A stretch of DNA of 64,000 nt from Muscardinus avellanarius (GCA_963383645.1 OY726569.1:78028135-78092134); one strand, 5' to 3'. Shown: positions 11,185 through 24,120, counted from the first letter of the stretch. Translations and numbers: made by a program. Notes: generated from the letters alone by a model not told the origin.

Positions 11185-11590
11185 AGATGAGGACTCCCTG
11201 TGCATTCCTGTTCCTGGCAATGCTGAGACTGATGACAGACCCGGTGACAACTCAAGCAGCAGCTAACACCCACCTAGACCTGAGGGCCACACACTCCCAA
11301 ATTTGGAGAGGGCTCTAAAGGATGCAGGAAACTCTAGAGGCTCAGGTCTCATGTGACATCTAGCACTTGCCCAGGGAATGGTCACTGCACCATCACCTTT
11401 AACACCCTTGGCAGGGCCTTTAGCTATGATCCTGCTGGGCTTGCTTTTTGGGCCCTGTATAATTAACCTCTTAACTAGGTTTATCAGGAATTGGCCAGAA
11501 ATCGTGAAGTGGCAAGTGTTATACCAGGAGTACCAACTATGAAGTATCTCCCCGTAGCCTGAGATAAAGTCATAAGGGATAACACAGGTG
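11185..11590 (+). pseudogene. Gammaretrovirus-like env remnants (signal peptide and TM tail)
   Basis: 11190-11280 encodes a start Met, basic residue and hydrophobic leader (MRTPCAFLFLAML) as in an env signal peptide. 11420-11540 encodes a membrane-anchor end (LLGLLFGPCIINLLTRFI and a short cytoplasmic tail ending in a stop), typical of gammaretroviral TM. Almost all of SU and the TM ectodomain is deleted. A polypurine tract (GAAGAGGAGGGGA, 11590-11602) follows directly. Confidence 0.7.
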
Positions 11591-11602
11591 AAGAGGAGGG
11601 GA

Positions 11603-11831
11603 TGTGGTAGATTACTAAAAGTTACAAAAATAGAAGCCAGGTATGGGGACACACACTTCAAATTCCTGTACTTGGGAAGCTGAGACAGGAGGATTGTAGG
11701 AGTTCTAAGTCAGCCTCAGCAGATTAGTGAGGCTCTCAGCAAGTTAGTGAGACCCTGTTTCCAAATAAAATATTAACTAGGTCTGAAAGTATAGCCTGGA
11801 GGTAAAAGGCCCCTGGGTTCTATCTCCAGTA

Positions 11832-11878
<47 letters not shown>

Positions 11879-12491
11879 TACTAAAATGTCCAAAATTTAC
11901 CCCTCCCCCATTACTTGCAGAGGATATAACTACAGATAAGTGACCTGCAGAGAGCCATATATCCAGGCAACCACCTGTAGAAAAGGACACATAAAAGAGC
12001 TGAGCGTGGTGGCATACACTTGTAATCCCAGTGCTTGGGAGGCTGAGACAGGAGGCTCGCACAGGTTCAAAGCCAGCCTCAGCTACTTAGTGAGGCCCTT
12101 TGCAACTCAGTGAGACCCTGTTTCAAAATAAAGAATAAAAAAGTAGTGCGTGGGGTGTAGCTCAGAGGTAGAATGTCCCTGGGTTCCATTCCCAGTACCA
12201 CAAAAGGAAAAAAAAAAGTGCACGTAAGCCACATAGGTCAGTAGCCTACTCAGAAATGTCCCCCTCTTGTCCTCCTCTTACCCAACTTCCTTGAGAAACC
12301 CTGAAATCACTAACAGCCACTTTCCAGCTTCTGTAGGCCCGCCGGCCTGCTCCTGCCCTTCATCTCAAATCTATAAAATGAGAGCTTACGTAGAGCTTTG
12401 GGCCTGCATTTTTCAGAGTTATCCTAACATCGGCCTGCTGTGTAATAAACTTCCTCTTCTCTTTCTCTCTCTCCAGAGAATTTCTGCAACA
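11603..12491 (+). repeat. 3' LTR of the class I ERV with two SINE insertions
   Basis: It begins TGTGGTAGATTACTAAAAG right after the polypurine tract and ends TTTCTGCAACA. SINEs at about 11631-11878, ending in (CA)n, and 11997-12215 split it. TATA (CTATAAAATGAGAG) and AATAAA (near 12447) are present. Confidence 0.8.
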
Positions 12492-12513
12492 ATTTCTCTA
12501 AAGTTTTACATTA

Positions 12514-13750
12514 AGCTGGGCATGGTGGCATACACCTATAATCCTAGTACTTGGGAGGCTGAGACTGGAGGATCAAAGGTTTGAGGACAGCCACAGCAAC
12601 TTAGTGAGGCTCTCAGCAACTTAGCAAGACCCTGTTTCCAAATACAATATAAAACGGTCTGGGGGTGTAGCTCAGAAGTAGAATGTCCCTTGGTTCAATC
12701 CCCAGCAACACCTACACACATCTACATTAATTTGTCTAACCAGCTTGGGAATGGCTTTGAGGAAAGGTTAATTTCCATTTTTAATATTTCTTTTTTTGTG
12801 TGGTGCTGGGGTGGAACCCAGGGGCTTTTCTACCCCTGGGCTATACTCCCAGACCTATTTTATATTTTATTTGGAAACAGGGTCTCACTAAGTTGCTGCG
12901 AGCCTTACTAAGTAGCTGAGGCTGGCTTCAAACCTGTGTGATCCTGCCGGGCGTGGGTGGTGCACGCTTGTAATCCCAGCACTTGGGAGGCTGAGACAGG
13001 AGGATCGCGCAGGTTTGAAGCCAGCCTCAGCTACTTAGTGAGGCTCTCAGCAACTTAGTGAGACCCTGTTTCCAAATAAAAATATAAAATAGGTCTGGGA
13101 GTATAGCCCAGAGGTAGTAAAGCCCCTGGGTTCCACCCCCAGTACCACAAAAAAAAAAAAAAAAAAAAAAAACCTGTGTGATCCTCCTGTCTCAGCCTCC
13201 CAAATTCTGGGATTATCAGCAGGCACCACCATGCCCAGCTCATTTTTAATATTTCTAAGTCAGAGAGATGAGAGTAAAATTGGAAATATTAAAGAGTGGT
13301 AGCAAAATATTGGAAAAAACCAGAATTCAGGATCCAGTCCAGTTTACAGGCACATAACAAAACCTAGAATCTGATGTTCATGAAGATGTACTATCATTTT
13401 TGTTGAAGTTTTCTCTTAATGGTTACCTACATTTCTATTAAAGATCAAATTAAAACTGGTTTGTAAAATAGATACTGTGTATTTATTTCTTTAGGTGCTT
13501 GGATTGAACCCAGGGTCTTGAACATGCTAAATAGATGCTCTAGCCGGGCATGGTGGGGCACGCTTGTAATCCCCAAGCCTGCGAGGCTGAGACGGGGATC
13601 ACATAGGTTCAAAGGCAGCCTCAGCTGGCTTAAGAGACCCTGTTTCCAAATAAAATATAAAATAGGTCTGGGAGTGTAGCCAGGAGGTAGAAGGCCCCTG
13701 GGTTCCATCCCCAGTACCACCAAAAAAATAAAAATAAAAATAAATAAATA
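12514..13750. repeat. SINE cluster with a SINE-in-SINE nest
   Basis: A plus-strand SINE is at 12514-12715. A minus-strand SINE starting near 12799 is interrupted at 12945-13170 by a plus-strand SINE; the 14-bp duplication AACCTGTGTGATCC flanks it at 12931-12944 and 13171-13184. A further plus-strand copy is at 13543-13740. 13240-13540 holds no recognisable gene. Confidence 0.85.
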
Positions 13751-13829
13751 AATACATGCTGTACCATTTAGCTATACCCTAGGCACTAATTAGAATACTT
13801 AATCATTAGTAATTTTAATTTCTTATTTT

Positions 13830-14474
13830 ATACCAGGGATTGAACCCAGGGGTGGTCTTCCTTTGAGTTATACCCCCAGCCATTTTTCTATTTTATTTTG
13901 AAACAGGGTCTCACTGACATCCGGGGGCAGAGGCTGTCCCTAAATTTCTGAAGCTGGCCTTGAACTTGTGATCCTCCTGTCTCAGCCTCCCAAATACTGG
14001 ATTTCAAGCATATACCACCACATCTGCTAGTATTCATACTTTCTTTTCTTTTCTTTATTTCCTTCCTTCCTTCCTTCCTTTCCTTCCTTCTTTCTTTCTT
14101 TCTTCCCTTCTTCCTTTCTTCCTGTACTGGGGATGGAACCTAGGGGCATTCTACTTCTGAGCTACACCCCCAGCCCTATTTTTTATTCTTTATTTGGAAA
14201 CAGGGTCTCACTGAGTTGCAAAGGGCCTCACTAAGTAACTGAGGCTGTCTGTAAACCACAGTTCTCCTCTCTCAGACTCCCAAATGCTGGGATTACAAGC
14301 ATGTGCCACCATGCCTGGCTCCTGTTTTATTTTTTATTTTGAAACAGCGTCTCACTAAGTGGCAAAGGGCCTTGCTAAATTGCTGAGGCTGAACACAACC
14401 TGCAATTCTTCTGTCTAAGCCTCCCAAATACTGGAATTATAGGCATACACCACCACACCTGGCTGTAATTTTAA

Positions 14475-14517
<43 letters not shown>

Positions 14518-14705
14518 GGAGATGGAACCCAGGGGCTTTCTTTCCCTGGGCTACACTCCCAGACCTATTTTATGTTTTATTTGGAAACAGGGTCTCACTA
14601 AATTGCTGAAGCCTCACTAAGTAGCTGAGGCTGGCTTTGAACCTGCACAGTCCTCCATCTCAGTGTCCCAAGTGCTTGGATTACAAGCATGTGCCACCAC
14701 GCCTG
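13830..14705 (-). repeat. Run of minus-strand SINEs with (TTCC)n and (TG)n
   Basis: Minus-strand copies lie near 13838-14030, 14124-14320, 14326-14462 and 14512-14705. (TTCC/TTTC)n occupies about 14040-14120 and (TG)n 14477-14512. No coding sequence is seen. Confidence 0.8.
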
Positions 14706-14897
14706 GCTTGGAATTTTAATTTCTAATGTACACTAAGAAGTAAGAAATTCTGAATTGTCACACCAGGATCTGGCAGATGAACAAATCTCATAATTTTGAG
14801 ATACATATGCTTCCTCATAGTACAATTTCTCATGTTTATCAACAGATACAAATATATCTTACGTTTCTATAAAATATAAGAAGGCAAAGATAAACTG

Positions 14898-15973
14898 GGT
14901 GCAGTGACCTATGCCTGTTGTCCCAGTACTTGGGAAGCTGAGACAGGAGGATTCCATGTTTGCGGCTAGCCTTAGCAATTTAGGAAGATCTTGTATCAAA
15001 ATAAAAAACAAAAAGGGCTGGTATAGCTCAGAGGTAGAGTGCCCCTGGGTTAAATCCCCAGTTTTGCAAAAAAAAAAAAAAAAAAAAAAAGCAAGGCATG
15101 ATGGTGCATGCTTGTAATCCCAGCATTCAGGAGACTGAGACCAGAGGATCACGGTTTGCAGACATCCTCAGCTACTTAGGCCCTCTGCAACTCAGTGAGA
15201 CCTGGTTTCAAAATAAAGAATAAAATATAGGGCAGGGGTGTAGCTCAGAGGTCAGATGCCCCTGGGTTCTATCCCCAGACCTGCAATAAATAAATAAATA
15301 AAGTCAAAGGTAGAGAAATTTATACTTAATAATTGTTGTTTCAGATTTTAATAAGTATCTATTAGCTGGGTGTGGTGGCACATACCTGTAATCTCTGTAT
15401 TTGGGAGGCTGAGACAGGAGGATTTCAGGTTCATAGCCAACCTCAGCAACTTAGTGAGGTTCTCAGAAATTTCATGAGACCTTGTTGCAAATAAAAAATA
15501 AAATAGGGCTTGGAGGTATGGTGGTGCATATTTGTAATCCCAGTACTTGGGAGGCCGAGACAGGAAGATTGCAGGTTCAAAACCAGCCTCAGCTACTTAG
15601 TGAGGTCCTTTGCAACTCAGTGAGACCCTGTTTCAAAATAAAGAATAAAAACTAGGACTGAGGATGTATTGCAGAGGTAGAATGCCCCTGGGTTTAATCC
15701 CCAGTGCTGAAAAAAATTATTTATTTATTTATTTGTTTGTTTATTTATTTATTTTTGCGGTACTGGGGATGGAACCCAGGGGCACTGTACCTCTGAGCTA
15801 TACCCCCAGCCCTACTTTTTAGTCATTTTTTAGTTTTTGAAACAGGGTCTCACTAAATTACGAAGGGCCTCCTTAAGTAACTGAGGCTGTCAGCAAACCA
15901 CAATCCTCCGGTCTCCTCCTCCCGAATGCTGGGATTACAAGCGTGTGCTACCACGCTCCACCAAACACACACA

Positions 15974-16012
<39 letters not shown>

Positions 16013-16292
16013 AACTTTAAGGTTTGCAAGTTAACCTTACTTTAAGATTTGGGAAACTAGTTAAATAGATATACTTTCATACTTTGTGCCAGTCGTGGTG
16101 GCGCACGGCCGTGGTGGTACATGCTTGTAATCCTTTCACTTGGGAGGCTGAGACAGGATCGCAGATTTGCGGCCAACCTCAGCAACTTGTGAGACTCTCT
16201 GTAACTTAGTGAGATCCTGATTCAAAATGAAGAATAAAAAATCAGGTTGGGAGAGTGGAGCTCAAAGACAGAATGCCCCTGGGTTCTATCTG

Positions 16293-16340
<48 letters not shown>
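14898..16340. repeat. SINE cluster with long (CA)n tracts
   Basis: Plus-strand copies are near 14898-15070, 15095-15290, 15365-15505, 15508-15710 and 16090-16340. A minus-strand copy is at 15755-15958. (CA)n tracts at 15964-16010 and 16297-16340 touch SINE ends. The 14710-14890 gap holds nothing recognisable. Confidence 0.8.
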
Positions 16341-16343
<3 letters not shown>

Positions 16344-16411
16344 TTTGTAAACTATTCTCTTACTTACATTTTATTTTTTCCTTTTCCTTTTTCTTTTTTT
16401 CTTTAATATTA

Positions 16412-17073
16412 GGGATCAAAACCAGGGCTTAAACATGGAAGGCAAGTGTTCTACCACTGAGCTACATCCCTGAACCTTTTTGTTTTATTGTGAAACCGAA
16501 TCTTGTTAAAATGCCCAAGCTGGACTGTCATTTGTAATCCACTTGCTTCAATGTCCTGAGTAGCCGGTAGTACAGCTGTGAGTCACCTTGTGGTCTAATT
16601 ATTTTGTTGGGTTTTTGTTTGTTTGTTTGTTTTTCTTACAATACTGGAGGTGAAACCCAGGTGCATTCTACCTTCGAACTACACTCCCAATCCTATTTTT
16701 TATTCTTTATTTTAAAACAGGGTCTCACTGAGTTGCAAAGGGCCTCACTAAGTAGGTGAGACTGTCCAAGAACCGCGATCCTCCTGTCTCAGCCTCCCAA
16801 ATGCTGGTATTAGAAGCATGCACCACCATGCCTGGCTATTTTTTGTTCGTAATTATGCTTGATTTACTCATGAAATTTTTTTCTGGGACATTAAGTAAAT
16901 CTTCTCATCACCTTCAGATTTTTGTTTAAAAAGTATTAAAAGTATGCTGGGCGTGGTGGCACACGCTTGTAATCCCAGAATTTGGGAGGCTGAGGCAGGA
17001 GGATCTGGGTTCACAGCCAGCCTCAGCTACTTAGTGAGGCCCTCTGTAACTCAGTGAGACCCTGTTTCAAAAA

Positions 17074-17108
<35 letters not shown>

Positions 17109-18215
17109 ATAGGGCTGGGGTGTAGCTCGAAGGTAGAATGCCCCTGGGTTCTATCCCCAGTACTGCAAAAAATGTTAAACCAAATTTCTCTTTTCCTTTT
17201 CGTTTGTTTGTTTGGTACTAGAGATTGAATTCAGGGGCATTCTGTCTCTGAGCTTCATCTCTACCCCTTTACAGATTTTTTATTTTGAAATAATATCTCA
17301 CTAAGTTGCTGAAGCTGGTCTTGAAACTGTGATTCTCTTGGCTCAGCCTCCCAAATGCTGGGATGACAAGCGTGCGCCACCACGCCCGGCTTCCCATTCT
17401 CTTTTAACTTCAGTACTTGAAGTACATCAATTCATTTTTACTGTGCATTTTATTCTCTTTTTTTGTGTGTGTGTGGTACTGTGGATGGAACCCAGGGGCA
17501 TTCTACCTCCAAGCTACACCCCAGACCTATGTTTTATTCTTTATTTTGAAATAGGGTCTCTCTGAGTTGCAAAGGGCCTCACTAAGTACCTGAGGCTGTC
17601 CGTGAACCACGCACCTCCTGTCTCAGCCTCCCCAATGCTGGGATTACAAGCGTGCGCCACCACATCTAGCTCCTGTACATTTTGTTCTTAGGTTGGAGTT
17701 ACAGATCTATCATCTTATATATCTAGCAGAGAAAACATAAGCTTCTCTATTAAACTCAGGTTTATTTTAAACGTATGTCTGTATTACATTTAAATGATGC
17801 TGTCAGTTCAGAGGACATCCTTGTTTTTATTTTACCAATAATTTCAGCATTAGCTCTACTTACGAAAGATTTTTCCAAATCACATGAACTTAAATTTTTT
17901 GATCAGTATCTATATTTCTGAGTGGTTAATGATACTCACTTGTCCATACACCAAATTTGGATAGAACTCCTATAAAAGACTCTATAAATTAATTTTCTTT
18001 TTTTGGTGGTACTGGGGGTGGAACCCAGAGGCTCTCTACTTCCAGGCTATACTCCTAGACATATTTTTTATATTTTTATTTGGAAACAGGGTCTCACTAA
18101 GTTGCTGAGAGCCTCACTAAGTAGCTGAGGCTGGCCTCGAACCTATGCGATCCTCTGTCTCAGCCTCCCAAATGTGGGGATTACAAGCGTGCGCCACCAC
18201 GCCCGGCTATAAATT
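16412..18215. repeat. SINE cluster, mostly minus strand
   Basis: Minus-strand copies are near 16412-16580 (old and diverged), 16640-16835, 17213-17390, 17466-17670 and 18006-18210. A plus-strand copy at 16945-17175 contains an (AAAT)n expansion between its halves at 17068-17110. 17675-18000 is unique and AT-rich, with no gene visible. Confidence 0.8.
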
Positions 18216-18239
18216 AATTTGATAATAACATCTCAGGTA

Positions 18240-18940
18240 GAAAATGATCATGTAGCACAGCATGGTAGCACACTCCTATAATCCCAGTACTCGAGAGACT
18301 GAAACAGGAGGGTCACAGGTGATGCCTGTCTCAGCAACTTAGCAAGACTCTTGGCAACCTAGAGAGACATTGTTTTAAAACAAAAAATAAAAGGGCTGGG
18401 GGTTGTAGCTCAGAGGTAGAATGTCTCTGGGTTCAATCACAAATACCACACAAAAAAGTAAAACAATTATGTATATATAACATAAACATACATAATACAT
18501 CAACATACAGATAGATATAAAGACCTTTTTAAATTTTTTTGGTGCTGAGGATTGAACTCAGGGCTCTGCCCACTGAACTGCACCTCTCAACATGATGCAG
18601 AGATCTTAGACATCTTTCATTCTAAAATGCCAGGTACACTAAAATGAAAACTGCTAGTTTATAAAAGAATCTATGGATACAAACTGGATACTTGGCAGAT
18701 GGATAAAATTGGAATTACCCACTCAAAAGCTAAAGTTTTCTAAAAATATTTATGAAGCTGGGTGCAGTGGCACATGCCCATAATCCTAGTACTTAGGGGG
18801 CTGAGACAGGAAGGTTGCAGGTTTGAATCTAGTCTGCAAGTTAGCGAGACCTTATTTCCAAATAAAAATGAAAAGGAATGGGGATATAGCTTGGAAGTAG
18901 AATGTTCCTGGGTTTATTCCTCATTATAAAAAAAAAAGGA
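18240..18940 (+). repeat. Two diverged SINEs in AT-rich sequence
   Basis: Plus-strand SINEs lie at about 18255-18455 and 18762-18930, with a short minus-strand ID-like piece near 18540-18590. Confidence 0.7.
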
Positions 18941-19798
18941 AAAAAGAAAAAGACAAGTTTTTTCATTCATGCTGATATGTAATCTTGTCAAGGCTGTGAA
19001 CTAGGTTTTAGGGCACGTGACTGACACCTAACAGCTATTTGAATGTCTTCAAAACATATCTGAGTAGACCGAATATCTATTTGATTCTAAATAGGCTTTC
19101 TGCAAGTTTTTAATTTTTTCTGCAAATTTTTAATTTTTTATTTTTCAAACTGTCCAAATCATTAAACCATATATTCAAGGCACGATAAATACAAAGAAAA
19201 CTATATTTAACTATATTTAACGAATACTGTATTTAACGAATTAAAGTAAAATTGTTTATGGCAGTTGTATAACATAGCTGTAAATTCTTTCACTTACTCC
19301 CCCAAGCTGTAGAAGATCTCTGTCTGCCTTGTGACTTGGACAGTCAGTAGAGCAGCGCTGAAGCTGTGCCCTGTGACTTCAGCAGCTGGGTCGTAAAAGC
19401 CATGAACATCTCACCTGGTTTGTCGGGAACACTTGCTCTCGCAGTACTGAGCCATCATGTCTGAAGCTAAGGCTGTGGTGCTGTGAAGAAACCCAAACAC
19501 AGGGAGAGGCCAGCTCTAGCCCCTGTTGTGACACTCCCAATACAGGTGAAGCATCTCGGCCCACGTATCAGATAGCACCAGTAAAAAAATAAATAAATAA
19601 CAGATACTTCCAGCCCCAGACATTTGAATCTTCCCAGCAAATGTTTCAAACACCTGGAAGCAGAGAAGAGCCATTTTCCAAGCCCTGTACCAAGCCAGGA
19701 ATTATGAACAAAATAAATGAGAGCTCTCGTTTCAGGTGACTTGCATTTCAGATTTGCTTCAATTGTCCATTGTTGGGTAAAAAAAATCCCCAAAGCGC
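18941..19798. other. Low-repeat intergenic stretch
   Basis: AT-rich unique sequence to about 19300 is followed by moderately GC-rich sequence at 19300-19740 that looks like an old, decayed interspersed repeat, family not identified. No open frame with convincing coding character is seen. Confidence 0.5.
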
Positions 19799-19972
19799 GC
19801 TGGGCGTGGTGGTGCACGCTTGTAATCCCCGCGCTTGGGAGGCCGAGACAGGAGGATCACGCAGGTTCGAAGCCAGCCGCGCTGGCTTAAGAGACCCTGT
19901 TTCCAAATAAAAATATAAAAATAGGTCTGGGAGTATAGCCCGGACGTAGAAGGGCTTCCAGGAACCTCAGTA

Positions 19973-20021
<49 letters not shown>
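19799..20021 (+). repeat. Young SINE (GCGCTTGGGAGG subtype) with (CA)n tail and 14-bp duplication
   Basis: The SINE runs from GCTGGGCGTGGTGGTGC to CAGTACCACA and then about 20 CA repeats. AAAATCCCCAAAGC occurs on both sides (19784-19797 and about 20022-20035). The duplication includes the bases right after the CA tract, which shows the microsatellite grew from the SINE tail. Confidence 0.85.
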
Positions 20022-20025
<4 letters not shown>

Positions 20026-20279
20026 CCCCAAAGCATACTGGTTTAAAACTTTATCTTTTTATTTTTCTCAAGACTCCACAAATTGGGTAAGAATTGATGA
20101 GAATGGATCACCTCTGTTCCAGGTGGCATTGGCTGGGGCTGACTGATAGGGAGCTGAAGGATTATTTTCATGGCAGGGAATTGGTGCTGGCTGTTCAGCT
20201 GGGAATGCAGGCAGGGATGTGGGTTAGGGGCTCTCAATTTCTCTTCACCTGGGCCTTTTCTGTTCTTTCTTTCCTTCCT

Positions 20280-20284
20280 TTCTT

Positions 20285-20319
<35 letters not shown>

Positions 20320-20540
20320 TTATTTGCAGTACCAGAGATGGAATCCAGGGACATTCTACCTCTGAGCTACTCCCCCGGCCCTATTTTTTTATTCTTTATT
20401 TTGAAACAGGGTCTCACTGAGTTGCAAAGGGCCTCACTAAGTAGCTGAGGCTGTCCACGAACCATGATCTTCCTGTCTCAGCCTCCCAAATGCTGGGATT
20501 ACAAGCGTGTGCCACCACGCCTGGCTGCCTGGGCCTTTTC
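20280..20540 (-). repeat. Minus-strand SINE with (TTTA)n tail and target duplication
   Basis: (TTTA)n at 20285-20322 is the reversed tail of a minus-strand SINE ending near 20526. CCTGGGCCTTTTC lies on both sides (about 20249-20261 and 20528-20540). Confidence 0.8.
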
Positions 20541-20922
20541 ATTGGCTACTTAGGCTGAGTTCCAAGAGTGAGTGTCCCCTGACAGCAAGGCACCTTGAAA
20601 CGCTTTCCTTTGAGTCTTGGTAACTATACAGCTTCGCTCTTGCCAAACCCTGTTAGTCATCTTAGACTTGTGAGGTAGCAGCACAGATGATAGAAAACAG
20701 GCTACAGCCAGGTGTGTGGTGCACACTTATAATCCCAGTACTGGGAGGCTGATGTAGAATGACGTTGGGTTCAATTTCCAGTATCACTTGGGAGAAGGAG
20801 CACAGGTTTGAGGAAATCCTCAGCAAGTAGTGAGACTCTCAGCAACCTAGTAAGACCCTGTTTCAAAAATAAAATAGGGCTGGGGATGTAGCTCAGAGGT
20901 AGAGTTCCCCTGGGCTCCATCC

Positions 20923-20973
<51 letters not shown>

Positions 20974-21980
20974 TGCACGTGCGCGTAAATAAGTAAATAA
21001 GAAGTAAAAACAAAGTGGCCAGAAATGTCCCAAAGTGGAGCTATAGGGCTGCCGTTTGCATAGAATGTGAGATGGAAAAGAGAGCAGACAAGACTGACTC
21101 CAAGTCTTATTTTCCTTGAGCAAATGGCTGAATGGCAGTGCCCTTTGCTGATGCAGAGGACACCGGGAAAGAGCAAGTTGGAAAAGCTCAGGTTTCAGTT
21201 TTTGCTGTGTTAAGTCTCAGTGCCTGTTGGACATCTAAATGAACATGTCGATGGGCAGTTAGACCTCCAAGTCTGGGTTTCTGAAGACACATCAGGCGTG
21301 GGAATATGAACCTGGTGTCAATAGTCAGCAAACTGGAAGGATAAAGTTTAGTAAGAAATTGGTTTTCATTTTCATATTCATTTTATATTAATATGTGTCA
21401 CAAATTCAGATTGACTAAATTCAATTCAAGGGGCTGGGGTGTAGCTCAGTGGCAAAGCACCTGCTTTGTAGGTGTGGCGCTCTGGGTTCGATCCCCGGTT
21501 CAAAAAAAAAAAAAAAGACAAATTAAATTCAAAACATATATCCAAGGCCAGGCATGGTGGTACACACCTGTAATCCCAGTACATGTATGGGCTTCCTTTT
21601 CTGGGTTAGGAATCTTGATCAGTTTTCCCACAGAAAACAAAACTCTTGGGTGAAAGATCTTCTAAAAGCATTGATGACCTCAGAAGAAAAGAAATTTTCA
21701 GGTCAGGGAGTGAGTGAAGGTGGGGATGTCAAGGTAAGTAGAAGAGTGATCAGCTTGCTTCCTGAGAGTGCTGACTCCCAAGCTGATATACTGACACACT
21801 GTATTGCATAAAAAATCAATGCTTGTGCACCCCTGTAATGATTACTTGGGGAACTGAGACAGGAGGATCACATGTTTGAGGTCAACCTCAGCAATTTAGT
21901 AAGACCCTGTTTCCAAATAAAAAATAAAAGAGGGCTGGGGTAGCTCAGAGTTAGAAGGCCACTGAGTTCAATTCCCAACA

Positions 21981-22020
<40 letters not shown>

Positions 22021-22180
22021 CACATACTTAATATTCACTACTAATCCAATCAAAAGAGAGATTTACTGATCTCATAAAAAGAGGGAATAAGCTGGGTGTG
22101 GTAGTGCGCACTTGTAATCCCAGTGCTTGGGAGGCTGAGGCATAATGCTCCTAGGTTCAATCTCAAGTATCACCAAAGAA
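20541..22180. repeat. Mixed unique sequence, SINE pieces and (CA)n tracts
   Basis: Plus-strand SINEs or fragments are near 20708-20930, 21548-21585, 21820-21980 and 22090-22175. (CA)n follows two of them at 20932-20968 and 21983-22017. 20540-20700 and 20970-21420 are unique with no gene visible. Confidence 0.7.
21430..21516 (+). repeat. Free ID element (tRNA-Ala/BC1-type SINE)
   Basis: GGGGCTGGGGTGTAGCTCAG starts the element, with A box (TAGCTCAGTGG), B box (GGTTCGATCCC) and an A tail. It is a canonical rodent ID sequence, distinct from the ID half of the dimers, and retains intact pol III promoter boxes. Confidence 0.9.
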
Positions 22181-22292
22181 AAAATAGAAAGAGAAAAAAA
22201 TAAGCATAAATGACTATCGAGCTGATGGCAATGAATACAAGAATTCTGAAATCCTAATTTTCTCTTGAAAGCTCAGATTTTATTACTGGTGA

Positions 22293-22772
22293 TGAAACTG
22301 GGGGTTTCTTCTGAGCCCCCAAGATGAAATGGGGGTTCTTGAGAAGAAACCCGGAGTTTCATCAAAGATGAGAAGAAACTCGGCATTTCCTTACCGGGTT
22401 CTTGTCTATGGTGAGCGAAGAATGACACCCTCAGACCGCAGGAAGGGGAGTAAATGGTTTATTGGAAGCAGCAGGGAATAAGGAAAGATGGCTGAACACC
22501 CCGAAGGGGCTGTCGGAACTCTGGGGTCCAGCAGCTGCCTTTAGGTCACTACCTGAGTGTCGCCCGAGCCAAGTGCCGTCAGTTGCAAACTACTTTCTCC
22601 CAGGGTCCACGCGATCTGCCAGAAAAGAGGTGCAGGTCACCCCTAGGGGCCCTGATCGGTCTTGATGTCCAGCAGAGGCCTTCAGGTCACTACCCAAGAG
22701 TGCCTGAGCCACGTGCCCTCAGTTGCACTCTGCCTTCTCTCAAGACTAACGCGACCTGCGCGAGAGAGAAAA
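22293..22772 (-). mobile_element. Partial LTR, same family as 32209-33052 and 33550-34360
   Basis: The GGGGTTTCTT...AAACCCGG end, the (minus-strand) AATAAAC near 22462 and two diverged copies of an approximately 115-bp unit (CCAGCAG...TCACTACC...GAGCCA.GTGCC.TCAG) match the LTR pair at 32.2-34.4 kb. It breaks off near 22772 into an ID-like fragment, so the U3 start is missing. Confidence 0.7.
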
Positions 22773-22779
22773 CACAAAA

Positions 22780-23060
22780 TAAAAAGGGCTGAGTATGTGG
22801 CTTGGTGGTAGAATCTCCCTGGGTTCAATCTCCAATGCCACAAGTAAATAAACAAGTAAATGAGAGCTGGGCCTGGTAACACATGCTTGTAATCCTAGCA
22901 TTTGGGAGGCTGAGACAGGAGGACCACGGTTCACACACAGCCTCAGCTACTTATTAGGTTCTTTGCAACTCAGACCCTGCTTCAAAATAAAGAATTAAAA
23001 AAAAAATAGGGTTGGGGATGTAGCTCGGAGGTAGATTTCCCCATTACTCAAAAAAGAAAG
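22780..23060 (+). repeat. ID-half fragment and one plus-strand SINE
   Basis: An ID-type right half lies at 22785-22845 and a full dimer at 22865-23050, followed by (GAAA)n. Confidence 0.7.
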
Positions 23061-24120
23061 AAAGAAAGAAAAGAAATAAATAAACAAATGAATAAGTAAA
23101 TAAGTGATACAATCTGTAATAAGTATGATGTAACATAATAAACCAATGAACCACAGTGGCAGAATATAATAGATGAATCTCAGTTAAAAAGCAAATTATA
23201 GCAAAAATAATAAGGTATATTTTCATTAGATATGCCCAAAACACACACACATAAATAAAAAGTTTGGACTTTATAAAAAATGAAACATTTTTGTAGCTTC
23301 AAGGGACACCATTAACAATGCAAAAAGATAATTCAGAATGGGAAAACTTGTAGCTCATGTGTCTGCTAAGGAACTTAGAATATATAAGTCTGATGATAGG
23401 GAAAAAACAACAACACAAATTTGCTTTGTCTTACTGTGATCTCACAACACAGATCACTTATGACACCAGATTTGTGTGAGGCCCCCACCCACCCAGCCAG
23501 CTATCAGATCTGCAGCAGACACATGCTGGCTGTCCTCTGATTCAATTCAGTTCTAATACTACCTGTGTCAGATCCCACAGGTCGAAGGCTCAGTCCTCGA
23601 GACCACCATTTGCAATTGCAACTTGCCAATTGCAAGCCCAGGTTGTTGTACTTATACTTCTGGCCAATCTGGCATCAACTGGGATTTCCACATCCCCCTC
23701 CCCAGGTATGATGAATTTGCTTGAGTAGCCCACAGAAGCCAAGGGAATATTTACTGGCTTATTATAAAGGATACAGATGAAGGAGCGATGCATAGAGCAA
23801 GGAATTGGGGCAGGAGAGAGGAACCCCCATGGCCTCTGTGCGAGCTTCTCCATGCTCTCTTGGGGACTGTCTTGTCCCAGGTCCTTTGCCTCCCTCTGTT
23901 TCCCAGCTGCCTTGAGCTGAGCTGCTTCTCTCAATCACACACTCCCTGACATGACATTCCGCCTCACCTGGGCCCAGAGCAATGGAGCCAGCTGACTACG
24001 AACTGATGCCTCTGAGACCATGAGCCAAAATAAAGCATCCTTTATCCCTTTAAGTTTGTGTATTTAGCCCCAGCAATGAAGAGCTGGCTAATGCAAGTAG
24101 TGAGTAGAATAGTGGTTATC
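23061..24120. other. Low-repeat stretch with decayed old repeat
   Basis: No recent SINE is present. 23440-24090 resembles an old interspersed repeat, with a CCATGAGCCAAAATAAA motif near 24016 that is common at the end of ancient mammalian repeats; the family is not certain. No coding exon is seen. Confidence 0.45.

Larger units (their letters stand above)
5434..12491 (+). mobile_element. Old class I (gammaretrovirus-like) endogenous retrovirus with both LTRs
   Basis: An LTR at 5434-5842 is followed by a tRNA-Thr-type primer site, remnants of gag, protease, integrase and env in normal gammaretroviral order, a polypurine tract at 11590-11602 and a 3' LTR at 11603-12491. Reverse transcriptase and RNase H are missing: the protease remnant passes almost directly into integrase near 9160. 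Every reading frame is broken by stops and frameshifts, and at least eight SINEs have inserted (near 7879-8080, 8300-8500, 8655-8860, 9645-9840, 9881-10085, 10107-10315, 10935-11157, plus two in the 3' LTR). I could not find a matching target duplication. The element cannot encode functional protein. Confidence 0.85.

Noticed and set aside
11833..11873. Regularly spaced short repeats resembling a CRISPR array
   Set aside because: All are simple (CA)n/(GAAA)n microsatellites; no spacers exist and the genome is mammalian.
21430..21516. tRNA gene-like A and B boxes
   Set aside because: The sequence is an ID SINE with an A tail and does not close a tRNA acceptor stem.
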